The translations under genes were made by a program, and so were the position numbers. Below, in pieces: positions 1 to 7,075 of a stretch of 32,154 nt of DNA; within the stretch, counting starts at the first letter, position 1, and each line of letters starts with the position of its first letter. The DNA is from Desulfobulbaceae bacterium. GTDB taxonomy: Bacteria > Desulfobacterota > Desulfobulbia > Desulfobulbales > VMSU01. The notes beneath the pieces are model-generated. The model was given only the letters and a program-made list of their open reading frames with translations. It had not been told where the DNA came from and ran no database searches. The DNA is taken from positions 1-32,154 of the forward strand of contig JAQUKQ010000022.1 of assembly GCA_028718985.1 (NCBI GenBank). Direction: 5' to 3'.

Positions 1-114
1 CGGTTTCGGGGCTTCTGGCGCGGGAGGTTGACTGACACAGCCAGCCATCAGCGCGAAAAAGATTGCCGAAACGATGGAGTTCATTAGGGTGGATTTTTTT
101 TGGTGCTTACACAT
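1..114 (-). CDS. Lipoprotein, N-terminal part only (runs off window start)
   Basis: Reading the minus strand from an ATG at 114 gives 38 codons open to the window edge. The N-terminus has basic residues (KHQKK), a hydrophobic stretch and a lipobox LMAGC with the acceptor cysteine at residue 26. A proline-rich linker (SQPPAPEAPKP) follows, as in many outer-membrane lipoproteins. A Shine-Dalgarno AAGGAG lies about 7 bases before the ATG, which supports the start. The body of the protein is outside the window, so its function cannot be assigned; proline-rich lipoprotein starts of this kind occur in many unrelated families. Confidence 0.75.
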   Translation of the reverse strand, partial: MCKHQKKSTLMNSIVSAIFFALMAGCVSQPPAPEAPKP

Positions 115-400
115 GTTGCTTCTCCTTATGTGGCTAATGTAGATCTATACGATAGCTTTTTGTTTTTTGGGGGGAATCAATTTCGTTGGATGGCCGTTTA
201 CCTGTCTGGGAAGAGGAGGTAGGCAAACAGGATCCTTCGAGAGAATAGGTGTATCTGAAGCGAGTCATGTCGAGCTGCCGACAACAGCGTAATATAATAC
301 CGTAAGAGAGGACTTCTTGTAAAGGCATAACCGTAGCGTATTTTAAGGACTAGAGGGTGGTCAGAAGAGAAGTGGGGGGGGGCGCTCTTGAAAAGGGGGG
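115..400. other. Intergenic region upstream of the lipoprotein gene
   Basis: About 285 bases lie between the divergent side of the lipoprotein gene and the stop codon of the permease gene. Apart from the ribosome-binding site of the lipoprotein gene near 122-128 I see no convincing coding sequence. Short open frames here have no ribosome-binding site and no recognisable protein features. There are homopolymer runs (G-rich near 371-380 and 395-400) but no clear terminator hairpin. The promoter of the lipoprotein gene probably lies here, but I could not pick one reliably. Confidence 0.4.
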
Positions 401-1354
401 TCAGCGGAAAAATCCAAGAATATACTTCAGTGCCGGGAATAGGATGCAAAAAATGAGTAGACATTTAATTCCTCGAGATGGCATGAATTTTTGGAGGCGA
501 GCTCCGCAGTACATTCCTGCAAAACCGCCGATGCCGAAGAGGAAGCCTAAAAGCCAGTCTGGGGCGATGGCCATCCTCGGGTAGTAGGGCGCTAGAAACT
601 GGTAGAAGGCAACTCCTGCAACAGAGGTGACAAAGGTACCCATCAGTGCAGCGCCAGCGACAGTGTAGACGGGGAGTTCGAAAAAGCTGACAAAGAAGGG
701 AGCCATGATCGCTCCACCCCCAATCCCGTATACCCCGCCTGCTATGCCAACCACAAAGCTTAGTGCCGTGACCCCCAAGGTCGGAATGTCAAATGCTTGT
801 CCGTAAAAGTCATAACGAACATGGGTGAGGCTGCACTCTTTGACAGCGACTCTTGGCAGGGTCTGGTGCCCGGCCGATTGGCGGTGCTGCTGTTCTTTTC
901 GATATCGGGAGACCAGGGCTTGAAATTCTTCCTCCGTGGAGACATTCTTCCTTTGTCTCTTGTTGAGTAAATCGCACATCAAGCGGCTGCCGATATAAAA
1001 AAGGAGCAGGCCTGCGAATAGGCTAAAGTTTTTGGGGTTGGGAAGGTAGCGGATGCGGATGATTGCCCCCAGCAGAACTCCGGGGAGCGTCCCGATAATT
1101 ACTACCCAGGTCAACGGCCAGATCATGCGCCCCTCCTTGATGTAGCGATAGACTCCGCTGGGGATGGCGATGATGTTGAAAAGTTGATTGGTGGCACTGA
1201 CTGCAGGACTGGTAAAGCCGAGAACGGTGACCTGAAATGGCAGCAGAAGAAAGGCCCCCGAGACTCCGCCCATGGAGGTGAAAAAAGAGATGATAAAGGC
1301 GACTAGCGGCGGCAGCCAAGGGGAGACGTTGATGCCAGCTGAAGGAAAATACAT
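401..1354 (-). CDS. TauE/SafE-family membrane permease (anion/sulfite export type)
   Basis: A 317-residue polytopic membrane protein. It shows the internal duplication of the TauE/SafE (DUF81) family: an N-terminal half with SMGGVSGAFLLLP near residue 28 and a C-terminal half with GGVYGIGGGAIMAPFF near residue 208, each a glycine-rich loop followed by membrane helices. A hydrophilic loop of about 50 residues (about 135-185, with RKEQQHRQ) separates the halves and is probably cytoplasmic. Family members export sulfite, sulfoacetate or related small anions, or take up sulfur compounds; the substrate here is unknown. It starts 10 bases after the stop of the CDP-alcohol phosphatidyltransferase gene on the same strand and has no good ribosome-binding site of its own, so it is likely translated from that transcript. 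Confidence 0.85.
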   Translation of the reverse strand: MYFPSAGINVSPWLPPLVAFIISFFTSMGGVSGAFLLLPFQVTVLGFTSPAVSATNQLFNIIAIPSGVYRYIKEGRMIWPLTWVVIIGTLPGVLLGAIIRIRYLPNPKNFSLFAGLLLFYIGSRLMCDLLNKRQRKNVSTEEEFQALVSRYRKEQQHRQSAGHQTLPRVAVKECSLTHVRYDFYGQAFDIPTLGVTALSFVVGIAGGVYGIGGGAIMAPFFVSFFELPVYTVAGAALMGTFVTSVAGVAFYQFLAPYYPRMAIAPDWLLGFLFGIGGFAGMYCGARLQKFMPSRGIKCLLIFCILFPALKYILGFFR

Positions 1355-1364
1355 TGGACACGAA

Positions 1365-2606
1365 TTATCTTAGAGGCTTACGCCAAATAGGTGAAAAAAC
1401 ATAGACGATGATCGGGGCGGCAAAGAGGGTGGCTGCAGTGTGTGTCGCCAGTGCCAAGATCAACCCTGATGTCAGTGATGCAATGATTTCGCTGCTGCGT
1501 ATGGTGGGTATGACTTGGTTGAAGTGGATCCAGTTGATGCGGAAGGAGCACATCAGGATAGCGGCAGCAACCAGTATCAGCAGGCTGAGTGATGGGTTTG
1601 GAAAGAGGACGGAGGAGATGACCACCCAGGCCGCTGCCGGGCTGGGAAGACCGCGGAAGAAGCCTTTAGGGGTTCGGTCCTTGGAGCGACCGTAGTCATA
1701 GAGTCGGAAGAGGGTGGCCGCGACGTAGAAAGCTCCCAGGCTCATGGGAAGTATTGACCAGCCAGCTGTGGAGCAAACGATAACGGCAGGGGCCAAGCCA
1801 AAGCTTACCATGTCGGCAATGGTGTCGAATTGTTTGCCAAAGGTGCTTGATACCCCGAGCTTGCGGGCCACGGCACCATCGCTCAAGTCGAAAAACATGG
1901 CGGCGAAACTAAATGCCACGCCAAGGCCAATTTTGCCTTGCGTGGCGCACCAGATGGCGGTAACCCCAGCCCCTAAATTGCTGAGGGTAAGAATCTGGGG
2001 AATCGCTACCAGGATTGAACTCTGAATTTTGGCGGGTAGAATCCGGACCCCGACAGAGATACTGGCTAAGCCTACGGCCATCCAAATCAGGGCATTGCCG
2101 CCAATATTCAAAAAAGGTGTGGCGCAGAGAACGGCGAAGGCGAAGAAGATTTTTGCGATGTTTTGGGCTAAAGCTTTGAATTTGCCGAAGTGGTTGGCAC
2201 CTTCGACCTGGACGCCGCGTAGCAGGGTGGAAGCTAAATCAAGAAGGAAGAGGATCAGGAGGCCAAGATGGTCAATTGCCCCCCAGAACAAGCCAAGCGT
2301 GCTGTAGGTGATCAGTTTGTCGGCAAGGGGATCAAGAATCTTGCCTTGATCACTCACCTGCCCAGTTTCTCTGGCAAGTGCTCCATCGACGACATCAAAC
2401 AGGATGACAGTGCTTACGGCGACAATGGCGAAGGCCCCGATGACCTGCCAAGGGAGGCCGGTATGAACTGCCAGTTCTTGGCGATAGAACCAGGCCAGCC
2501 AGCCAGGAACGAAAAAAAAGAGGCGGCCCAGGGTGATTTGGTTTGGGGAGATGCCAAGGTCGTAGCCGACCCAGCGCACAAATCTGACAAAAAGTCTTTT
2601 ATGCAT
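1365..2606 (-). CDS. Tandem CDP-alcohol phosphatidyltransferase (PgsA-like + PssA-like domains)
   Basis: A 413-residue membrane protein with two complete CDP-alcohol phosphatidyltransferase signatures, D-x2-D-G-x2-A-R-x8-G-x3-D-x3-D. The first runs from D71 to D96 (DVVDGALAR, then G88, D92, D96). The second runs from D240 to D265 (DLSDGAVAR, then G257, D261, D265). All metal-binding and catalytic residues of both copies are present. The first half resembles phosphatidylglycerophosphate synthase-like enzymes. The second carries FRGLPSPAAA near 317-326, typical of CDP-diacylglycerol-serine O-phosphatidyltransferase (PssA). Single enzymes of the family are usually 180-260 residues, so this is a fusion. 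It probably makes anionic or amino phospholipid headgroups at the inner membrane; which alcohol each domain uses cannot be read from the sequence. It shares a strand with the downstream TauE-like permease, 10 bases away. No strong ribosome-binding site is seen before the ATG. Confidence 0.85.
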   Translation of the reverse strand: MHKRLFVRFVRWVGYDLGISPNQITLGRLFFFVPGWLAWFYRQELAVHTGLPWQVIGAFAIVAVSTVILFDVVDGALARETGQVSDQGKILDPLADKLITYSTLGLFWGAIDHLGLLILFLLDLASTLLRGVQVEGANHFGKFKALAQNIAKIFFAFAVLCATPFLNIGGNALIWMAVGLASISVGVRILPAKIQSSILVAIPQILTLSNLGAGVTAIWCATQGKIGLGVAFSFAAMFFDLSDGAVARKLGVSSTFGKQFDTIADMVSFGLAPAVIVCSTAGWSILPMSLGAFYVAATLFRLYDYGRSKDRTPKGFFRGLPSPAAAWVVISSVLFPNPSLSLLILVAAAILMCSFRINWIHFNQVIPTIRSSEIIASLTSGLILALATHTAATLFAAPIIVYVFSPIWRKPLR

Positions 2607-2742
2607 GGTTGGAACCCAGAGAGAGAGTGAGGTGAGCGATAGGGGAAGGTGGTGATTTCGGTCGATTTAGGATTGCTTAAGTGCTGCATACTAAACTCAA
2701 TTTGTTGTCATTTGGCAAGGGAGATTCGTGTCTGGGACAGGA

Positions 2743-4251
2743 TTACCAAGGCGCTTTGACATGGATCTGTTTCATTGATTCGCGAAACAAACCATGCCGG
2801 TAGGTGACATTTAATGTTGCAATGTAGGAACCAGGGCTTTGATACGTATGTCGAGGGCTTAATGTGTTGGCGACATCACCGTCGCCGAAATCCCATTGGA
2901 CGGAGATGGGGGCCGGGCCAGTATCGATGATGGCGTGGAACGTTGTGGTTAGTGGGGCTGCTCCGGAACTTGGCTCGACGGTGAAAGAGACTGGCGGGAT
3001 CTCTTTCTGCTCGCCGGACTTGCTGACGGTTTGTTTTAGGTTGAGCAGGCCGAAACCGTCAAAGCCGCTGACTTGCGTCGGGACAAAACGATTTTCGAGG
3101 GAACCGTCACCAAGCTGGCCGTAATTGTTCAGGCCCCAGGCCCAAACAGAGCCGTCAGCCTTAGTCGCTACACTGAACATGGCCCCAGCCGCAATGCCGG
3201 TAACGGCCCGCAGTCCTTCTATCTTTACAGGTTGGTCATGGGAAGTGGTTGTGCCCAGACCCAGTTGACCGAAGTCGTTGACTCCCCAGGCCCAGACCGT
3301 CCCATCGGTTTGCATGGCTAGGGAGTGCTGGTCGCATGTGACGGCGATGATGTTGTTGAGGCCATGTACGACTGTTGGTTGGGATGAGTTGGTGTGGCTA
3401 CCGTTGCCAAGTTGGCCATCGCGGTTGTAGCCCCACGACCATATCTCACCGGTCGAACTTAAAGCGATAGTGTGATTCGATGCCGCAACTCCGGTCAGGC
3501 AGGCGGAGAGATTGGCTCGCGCCGGTTTAGTCTGGTTTGGGCTAATGTCGTTGCCGAGTTGGCCGAAAGAGTTTTTGCCCCAGGCCCAGAGGGAGCAATC
3601 GAAGGTAAAGGTGAAGATAGAGGATTGGCCGAGAGCAATGCCTGCCACCCTGTCCAAGGCGGGGAGTTGTGTAGGGGTAAGTCCATTGTCTTGACCCCAG
3701 AGCCAGAGGGTGCCGTCGTCTCGGATGGCCATTCCGGTGCCGGCATTCAAGGCAATGGCGTTGATGTGGTTGAGTCCTTTGATCTTTTCTGGTCTGGAGT
3801 GGTTAGCGGTGGTGCCGTTGCCTAATTCGCCAAATTGGTTGGAGCCCCAGGTCCAGACGAAGCCTTCCCGGTCAAGTGCCATCGAGTTGGTGAAACCGGC
3901 ACTGATAGCCTTGATAGCGGGTAGGCCTTGGACTTGAATGGGTGCGGTCGAGTATTGGAGGGAACCATCGCCCAGTTGGCCTTGATCGTTAAAGCCCCAA
4001 GTCCAGACAGTGCCGTCATCGGCCAAGGCCATGGCATGGGCACCTCCGGCGGCAACGGTCGTGCTCGTTGTCGATCCGGTGGCCAACAGAGGGAGAAAGA
4101 TGGCGATGAGCAGCGCGAAGGAGGCGCAGAGCGTTTTGCTCGGGGCGCTTATCAAAAAAAGGTCTTGGCGTGGCACGATACGTTCAGGGCGGAAAGGAAC
4201 AATGGTGATCTTGTGAAACCTCGTAGTACCTGTCGGGTGGCACATTTCCAC
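2743..4251 (-). CDS. Exported RCC1-repeat beta-propeller protein with C-terminal PKD domain
   Basis: A 502-residue protein. A hydrophobic segment at about 42-57 (CASFALLIAIFLPLLA) looks like a signal peptide, preceded by an unusually long N-terminus; the true start may be downstream of the ATG at 4251. Residues 65-400 hold seven RCC1-type repeats built on W-x-W-G-x-N-x2-G-Q-L-G-x-G, at about 83, 133, 183 (shortened), 222, 271, 320 and 370, enough for one closed seven-bladed propeller. Residues 422-498 form a PKD domain with VQWDFGDGD and HTYQSPGSYIATL. Exported RCC1/PKD proteins are usually envelope or secreted adhesion or protein-interaction modules; no enzymatic motif is visible. The ATG lies 8 bases after the PilZ gene stop, suggesting co-transcription and possible translational coupling. 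Confidence 0.88.
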   Translation of the reverse strand: MEMCHPTGTTRFHKITIVPFRPERIVPRQDLFLISAPSKTLCASFALLIAIFLPLLATGSTTSTTVAAGGAHAMALADDGTVWTWGFNDQGQLGDGSLQYSTAPIQVQGLPAIKAISAGFTNSMALDREGFVWTWGSNQFGELGNGTTANHSRPEKIKGLNHINAIALNAGTGMAIRDDGTLWLWGQDNGLTPTQLPALDRVAGIALGQSSIFTFTFDCSLWAWGKNSFGQLGNDISPNQTKPARANLSACLTGVAASNHTIALSSTGEIWSWGYNRDGQLGNGSHTNSSQPTVVHGLNNIIAVTCDQHSLAMQTDGTVWAWGVNDFGQLGLGTTTSHDQPVKIEGLRAVTGIAAGAMFSVATKADGSVWAWGLNNYGQLGDGSLENRFVPTQVSGFDGFGLLNLKQTVSKSGEQKEIPPVSFTVEPSSGAAPLTTTFHAIIDTGPAPISVQWDFGDGDVANTLSPRHTYQSPGSYIATLNVTYRHGLFRESMKQIHVKAPW

Positions 4252-4259
4252 AAGAGGGC

Positions 4260-4613
4260 TCAGCGCGTGAACTCTTGCTCAATGGTGTCTGGGTCCTCAG
4301 CGTTATAGTAGATGATGTTTTTGAGATGATAGAAGCTGTCGAGATCAATTTCATTAAAGTGAAGGCCGATACGGTCTGTCTCTATGTGGACAATTTCGGC
4401 CTTCATGGTTAGCCGCAGTTGGCTAGTGCTGCCACTTAAGGCCAAGGAGAGGGTGCAGGTCTCACCCGGTCGATGTCCGGAGATTCCTAAGACCGAAACA
4501 CCCTTGATGCTCAAGTCGTCGGTTGCACAATTGCTGTATTGCTTGTCGTGAAAGATAACATCGGCTGTCGTCTGAAAGGGGACGCGGGTGTTTTTGCGGC
4601 GTTCTGTGCCCAT
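4260..4613 (-). CDS. PilZ-domain protein (probable cyclic-di-GMP receptor)
   Basis: A 117-residue single-domain PilZ protein. Both parts of the cyclic-di-GMP binding signature are present: RRKNTR at residues 5-10 (RxxxR) and DLSIKGV at about 33-39 (D/N-x-S-x2-G). The rest has the alternating strand pattern of a PilZ barrel (for example LRLTMKAEIVHIETDRIGLHF) and ends in a short helix. A Shine-Dalgarno AGAGGAG lies about 6 bases before the ATG. It is likely a cytoplasmic effector that passes the second-messenger level to a partner. It sits between a CheW-like gene and the exported propeller gene, with only an 8-base gap to the latter, so surface behaviour or motility are possible outputs (inference). 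Confidence 0.9.
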   Translation of the reverse strand: MGTERRKNTRVPFQTTADVIFHDKQYSNCATDDLSIKGVSVLGISGHRPGETCTLSLALSGSTSQLRLTMKAEIVHIETDRIGLHFNEIDLDSFYHLKNIIYYNAEDPDTIEQEFTR

Positions 4614-4664
4614 TCCATTCTCCTCTTTGGTAAGGCTGATACGGTGTTAAGGCGATCAGCGCGG

Positions 4665-5789
4665 TTAGCGCATCAGTAAAATTCCTTCGCGGCGCAGCAT
4701 GGACAAAGGGTCGAGCAGGGGGAGTTGACTCCCATCCTCCAGACAAGCTGTTCCTGCGAGATCGCCATTTTGTTGTTTGATGAATTGGTGCATGATATGT
4801 TCGGTCTTTTGAATTTCATCGCAGGCAAGTGCCCCATGCCAGTTGCCATTGGAGATAATGAGCAGCGTGCTGAACTCTCCATGCGGAATCTCTGGCAGCT
4901 CATGCCCTTGCGGAAGGATAAGCGGCAGGTCCAACTCTTTTAGTGTCCGTTCCGGCACTAAGGCCAGGCTCCCATTGAAGAGGCTGGAAAGCTTGAGGAG
5001 GAATCTGGAAAAATCTCTTAGTGGCACGGTACCGTTCTGGAGATAGGTCTTGGCGGCGCTTGCTTTCATGGGCCGTATTAAGGCGATGACGCTGCTTTGG
5101 ATGGCAAGGGGCACGCCGCTGACGGTCAGAAGCCTGATTTTCGTCGGCGGGCAGGAGTGATCATACTCTGCGGCCTTGGGCGTGTGTTGTTGTATCTCAC
5201 TTTCTTTATCGATGTCTCCTCGCAGGATGGCCGCTACTTTTGGAGAATCAAGCCAGAGCTCAAACAGGTGCTCTAGCGCGCGCCCGGTCTCTCCTGCGTC
5301 GGCTAAAGAGTTTTTGAATTCTTCAATGTGCTGGTGTAGGATGAGATCATCGTTTTCTTGGGCTTCGTTGTCTTGCTCCGTTGTAACAGGTTGCGCTGTG
5401 TGGCTACTTGCTGGCACGGCGGCTTTGGCGGGCGATTTTTGCTGGATTTTTTCTTTTAAGGTATTGAAGCGGGCAAAAAGGCTTTGGAATATCTCATCCT
5501 CTTTTGGTCGGTCGTCGTCTAAGTCTTCATAGATGTTGACGATATGGGCCATCGCCTCTTTCAGGAAGTCAATTGTTTCAGGCGGAGAGGCGCCACGGTT
5601 TTTGATATAACCCAAGACATTGGCTGCCATCACCAGCATGGCATGGGTGGCCTTGCGGTTGGTGAAGTGGTCGAGCAGACATTGGAAGGCGGATTCCAGC
5701 TGGTCGGCCCGTTTGGGGCTCAGTCGCCAGTCTTGGGCAATGATTTCTGCTTTGAGCCGCAGGATGGAATCTTCAATGGACAGTGTCAC
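4665..5789 (-). CDS. Two-part protein with C-terminal CheW-like domain
   Basis: A 374-residue soluble protein of uncertain function. Residues 1-115 are largely alpha-helical (RLKAEIIAQDWRLS, then a run of amphipathic helices) and I do not recognise a named domain. Residues 116-215 are low-complexity, acidic and alanine-rich linker. Residues 218-370 follow the CheW pattern: a first strand and helix (LLTVSGVPLAIQSSVIALI), a central strand (STLLIISNGNWHGALACDEI) and the closing segment GTACLEDGSQLPLLDPLSML, which parallels the usual ending with LLD and a hydrophobic helix. CheW domains couple chemoreceptors to CheA kinases. The homology is weak by eye, so this is a tentative call. It heads the transcription unit with PilZ and the RCC1-PKD gene; the gap to PilZ is 51 bases. 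Confidence 0.6.
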   Translation of the reverse strand: MTLSIEDSILRLKAEIIAQDWRLSPKRADQLESAFQCLLDHFTNRKATHAMLVMAANVLGYIKNRGASPPETIDFLKEAMAHIVNIYEDLDDDRPKEDEIFQSLFARFNTLKEKIQQKSPAKAAVPASSHTAQPVTTEQDNEAQENDDLILHQHIEEFKNSLADAGETGRALEHLFELWLDSPKVAAILRGDIDKESEIQQHTPKAAEYDHSCPPTKIRLLTVSGVPLAIQSSVIALIRPMKASAAKTYLQNGTVPLRDFSRFLLKLSSLFNGSLALVPERTLKELDLPLILPQGHELPEIPHGEFSTLLIISNGNWHGALACDEIQKTEHIMHQFIKQQNGDLAGTACLEDGSQLPLLDPLSMLRREGILLMR

Positions 5790-6289
5790 TAGTGCTTTCC
5801 TTGCGTCATGCGTGGCATGGTCTTGAGAGATGAAGCAGAGTTTATGGTGGTGTATTCCAACGGACGCGTGTACAATCTATCAGCCTTCTGGCATTAAGAA
5901 TACCATGGGGCTCTGGTAACCGTTCAGCAGCCCCACATCTGCCTTGTCATCGGCCTACTCATGGGCAACTGGCACACTTCGCAGGCCTCTTTCCCGTGCC
6001 TGATGAACGATTACGGGCTCTGAGTCCTTTACGGGGTCACGTGTCAGCTCGATCAAAGCGCGGGGACTCGCTCAGTGTGGCGTGGCTGTTATTGAATTAC
6101 CACCAATTGGTTACCATTACTGTACTATTAACAAGCTCTGTTCGTTAGCACAATCTGAAAATCCAAAGTAAGCGATCGCAGGATACCCCATCCACTTCGC
6201 AACCTCGCTGCACCCGCTTACTGTTCTGGGGCAAAGCTTCACGATGAGTGTCTGCCCTATGCTCAGAGTCACGACAAAGGAATAAAAAG
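5790..6289. other. 500-base intergenic region with no convincing gene
   Basis: This divergent gap must carry the promoters of the CheW-like operon (leftward) and pilD (rightward), but I could not choose them with confidence. It contains a hairpin at 5906-5935, a 41-codon open frame at 5898-6023 on the plus strand that lacks a ribosome-binding site, a 10-base palindrome ACCAATTGGT at 6102-6111, and an 8-base inverted repeat AGTAAGCG/CGCTTACT at 6167-6174 and 6215-6222. No tRNA cloverleaf is seen. The size and the partial frame suggest a decayed gene or mobile-element remnant, which is inference. Confidence 0.4.
5906..5935. repeat. Imperfect hairpin in the 5790-6289 intergenic region
   Basis: TGGGGCT at 5906-5912 pairs with AGCCCCA at 5929-5935. 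CTG at 5913-5915 then pairs with CAG at 5925-5927, leaving one bulged C and a 9-base loop. No T-tract follows on either strand, so it does not look like an intrinsic terminator. It may be part of an RNA leader, a protein-binding site or a remnant element. Confidence 0.45.
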
Positions 6290-7057
6290 GTGGAATTGAT
6301 TTTTGCCGCAGTGTTAGGTGCGTTGGTAGGCTCGTTTTTGAATGTTGTCATTTTGCGCCTGCCGGAGGAGGGAGAGTCTATTGTCTTTCCTCCATCGCAT
6401 TGTCCGCAATGCCAGGCGTTGATTCATTGGTATGACAATATTCCGATGATCAGTTTTCTGTTGCTTGGCGGGCGTTGTCGCCACTGCCGAAAATCGATCT
6501 CGTGGCAGTACCCGATAGTTGAGCTGATCATGGCTCTCTTGTCGTTTGCCCTGTTTTATCGTTTTGGCCTAACAGCTGATTTTTTTGTCTATTTTGTTTT
6601 TTGCGCAGCGTTACTGGTTGTCATTGTCATCGATTTGTATCATCAAATCATCCCGGATGTCATCAGCCTGCCGGGGATAATTCTTGGTTTTGCCGCCTCT
6701 TTTCTCCTGCCAGGGCTTTCATGGCAGGACTCTGCTTTGGGCATTCTTTTGGGTGGCGGGATATTCTATGCGATCGCGGCGGGTTATTATCTTCTGGCCA
6801 AGCGTGCAGGGATGGGGGGAGGAGACATCAAATTGTTGGCCATGATCGGTGCTTTTCTCGGTTGGCGGGCCCTACCGTTTGTTATCTTCGCCAGCGCGCT
6901 TTTGGGATCGGTTATTGGTATTGGTGCGATGATCAAGCAGAAAAAAGGTGGCAAGACAGTTATCCCCTATGGGCCTTTCTTGGCGATGGCCAGTTATTTG
7001 TATCTTTTTTTCGCCAAAGAGATCTGGTTCGTTGTTGATCGTTACTACCTGCAATAA
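6290..7057 (+). CDS. pilD: Prepilin peptidase / N-methyltransferase (type IV pilus)
   Basis: A membrane aspartyl protease of 255 residues that cleaves type IV prepilin and pseudopilin leaders and N-methylates the new N-terminus. The N-terminal GSFLNVVILRLP motif is followed by the cytoplasmic zinc-binding tetrad C38-x2-C41 and C63-x2-C66, then membrane helices with the two catalytic aspartates, D115 (VIDLYHQIIPD) and D179 in GMGGGD. The chosen start is GTG at 6290, with AGGA 8 bases upstream. An ATG at 6248 would add 14 residues that family members lack and that look non-native (CSESRQRNKK). The TAA TAA end lies just before the response regulator gene, so the two are likely one operon. No pilin genes lie nearby. 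Confidence 0.95.
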   Translation: MELIFAAVLGALVGSFLNVVILRLPEEGESIVFPPSHCPQCQALIHWYDNIPMISFLLLGGRCRHCRKSISWQYPIVELIMALLSFALFYRFGLTADFFVYFVFCAALLVVIVIDLYHQIIPDVISLPGIILGFAASFLLPGLSWQDSALGILLGGGIFYAIAAGYYLLAKRAGMGGGDIKLLAMIGAFLGWRALPFVIFASALLGSVIGIGAMIKQKKGGKTVIPYGPFLAMASYLYLFFAKEIWFVVDRYYLQ

Positions 7058-7075
7058 TAAATGGAGGGATCCAGT

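Noticed and set aside
5898-6023. 41-codon plus-strand frame as a small gene
   Set aside because: It has no ribosome-binding site near its only ATG (5961), and the frame before it runs straight to a stop; treated as possible remnant only.
6102-6111. Palindrome ACCAATTGGT as an operator
   Set aside because: Ten-base palindromes occur by chance at this scale, and no second copy or known regulator site supports it; kept only as a note in the intergenic entry.
6601-7038. 145-codon frame inside pilD on the plus strand
   Set aside because: It lies wholly in another frame of pilD, whose catalytic motifs are intact; no independent start signal is visible.
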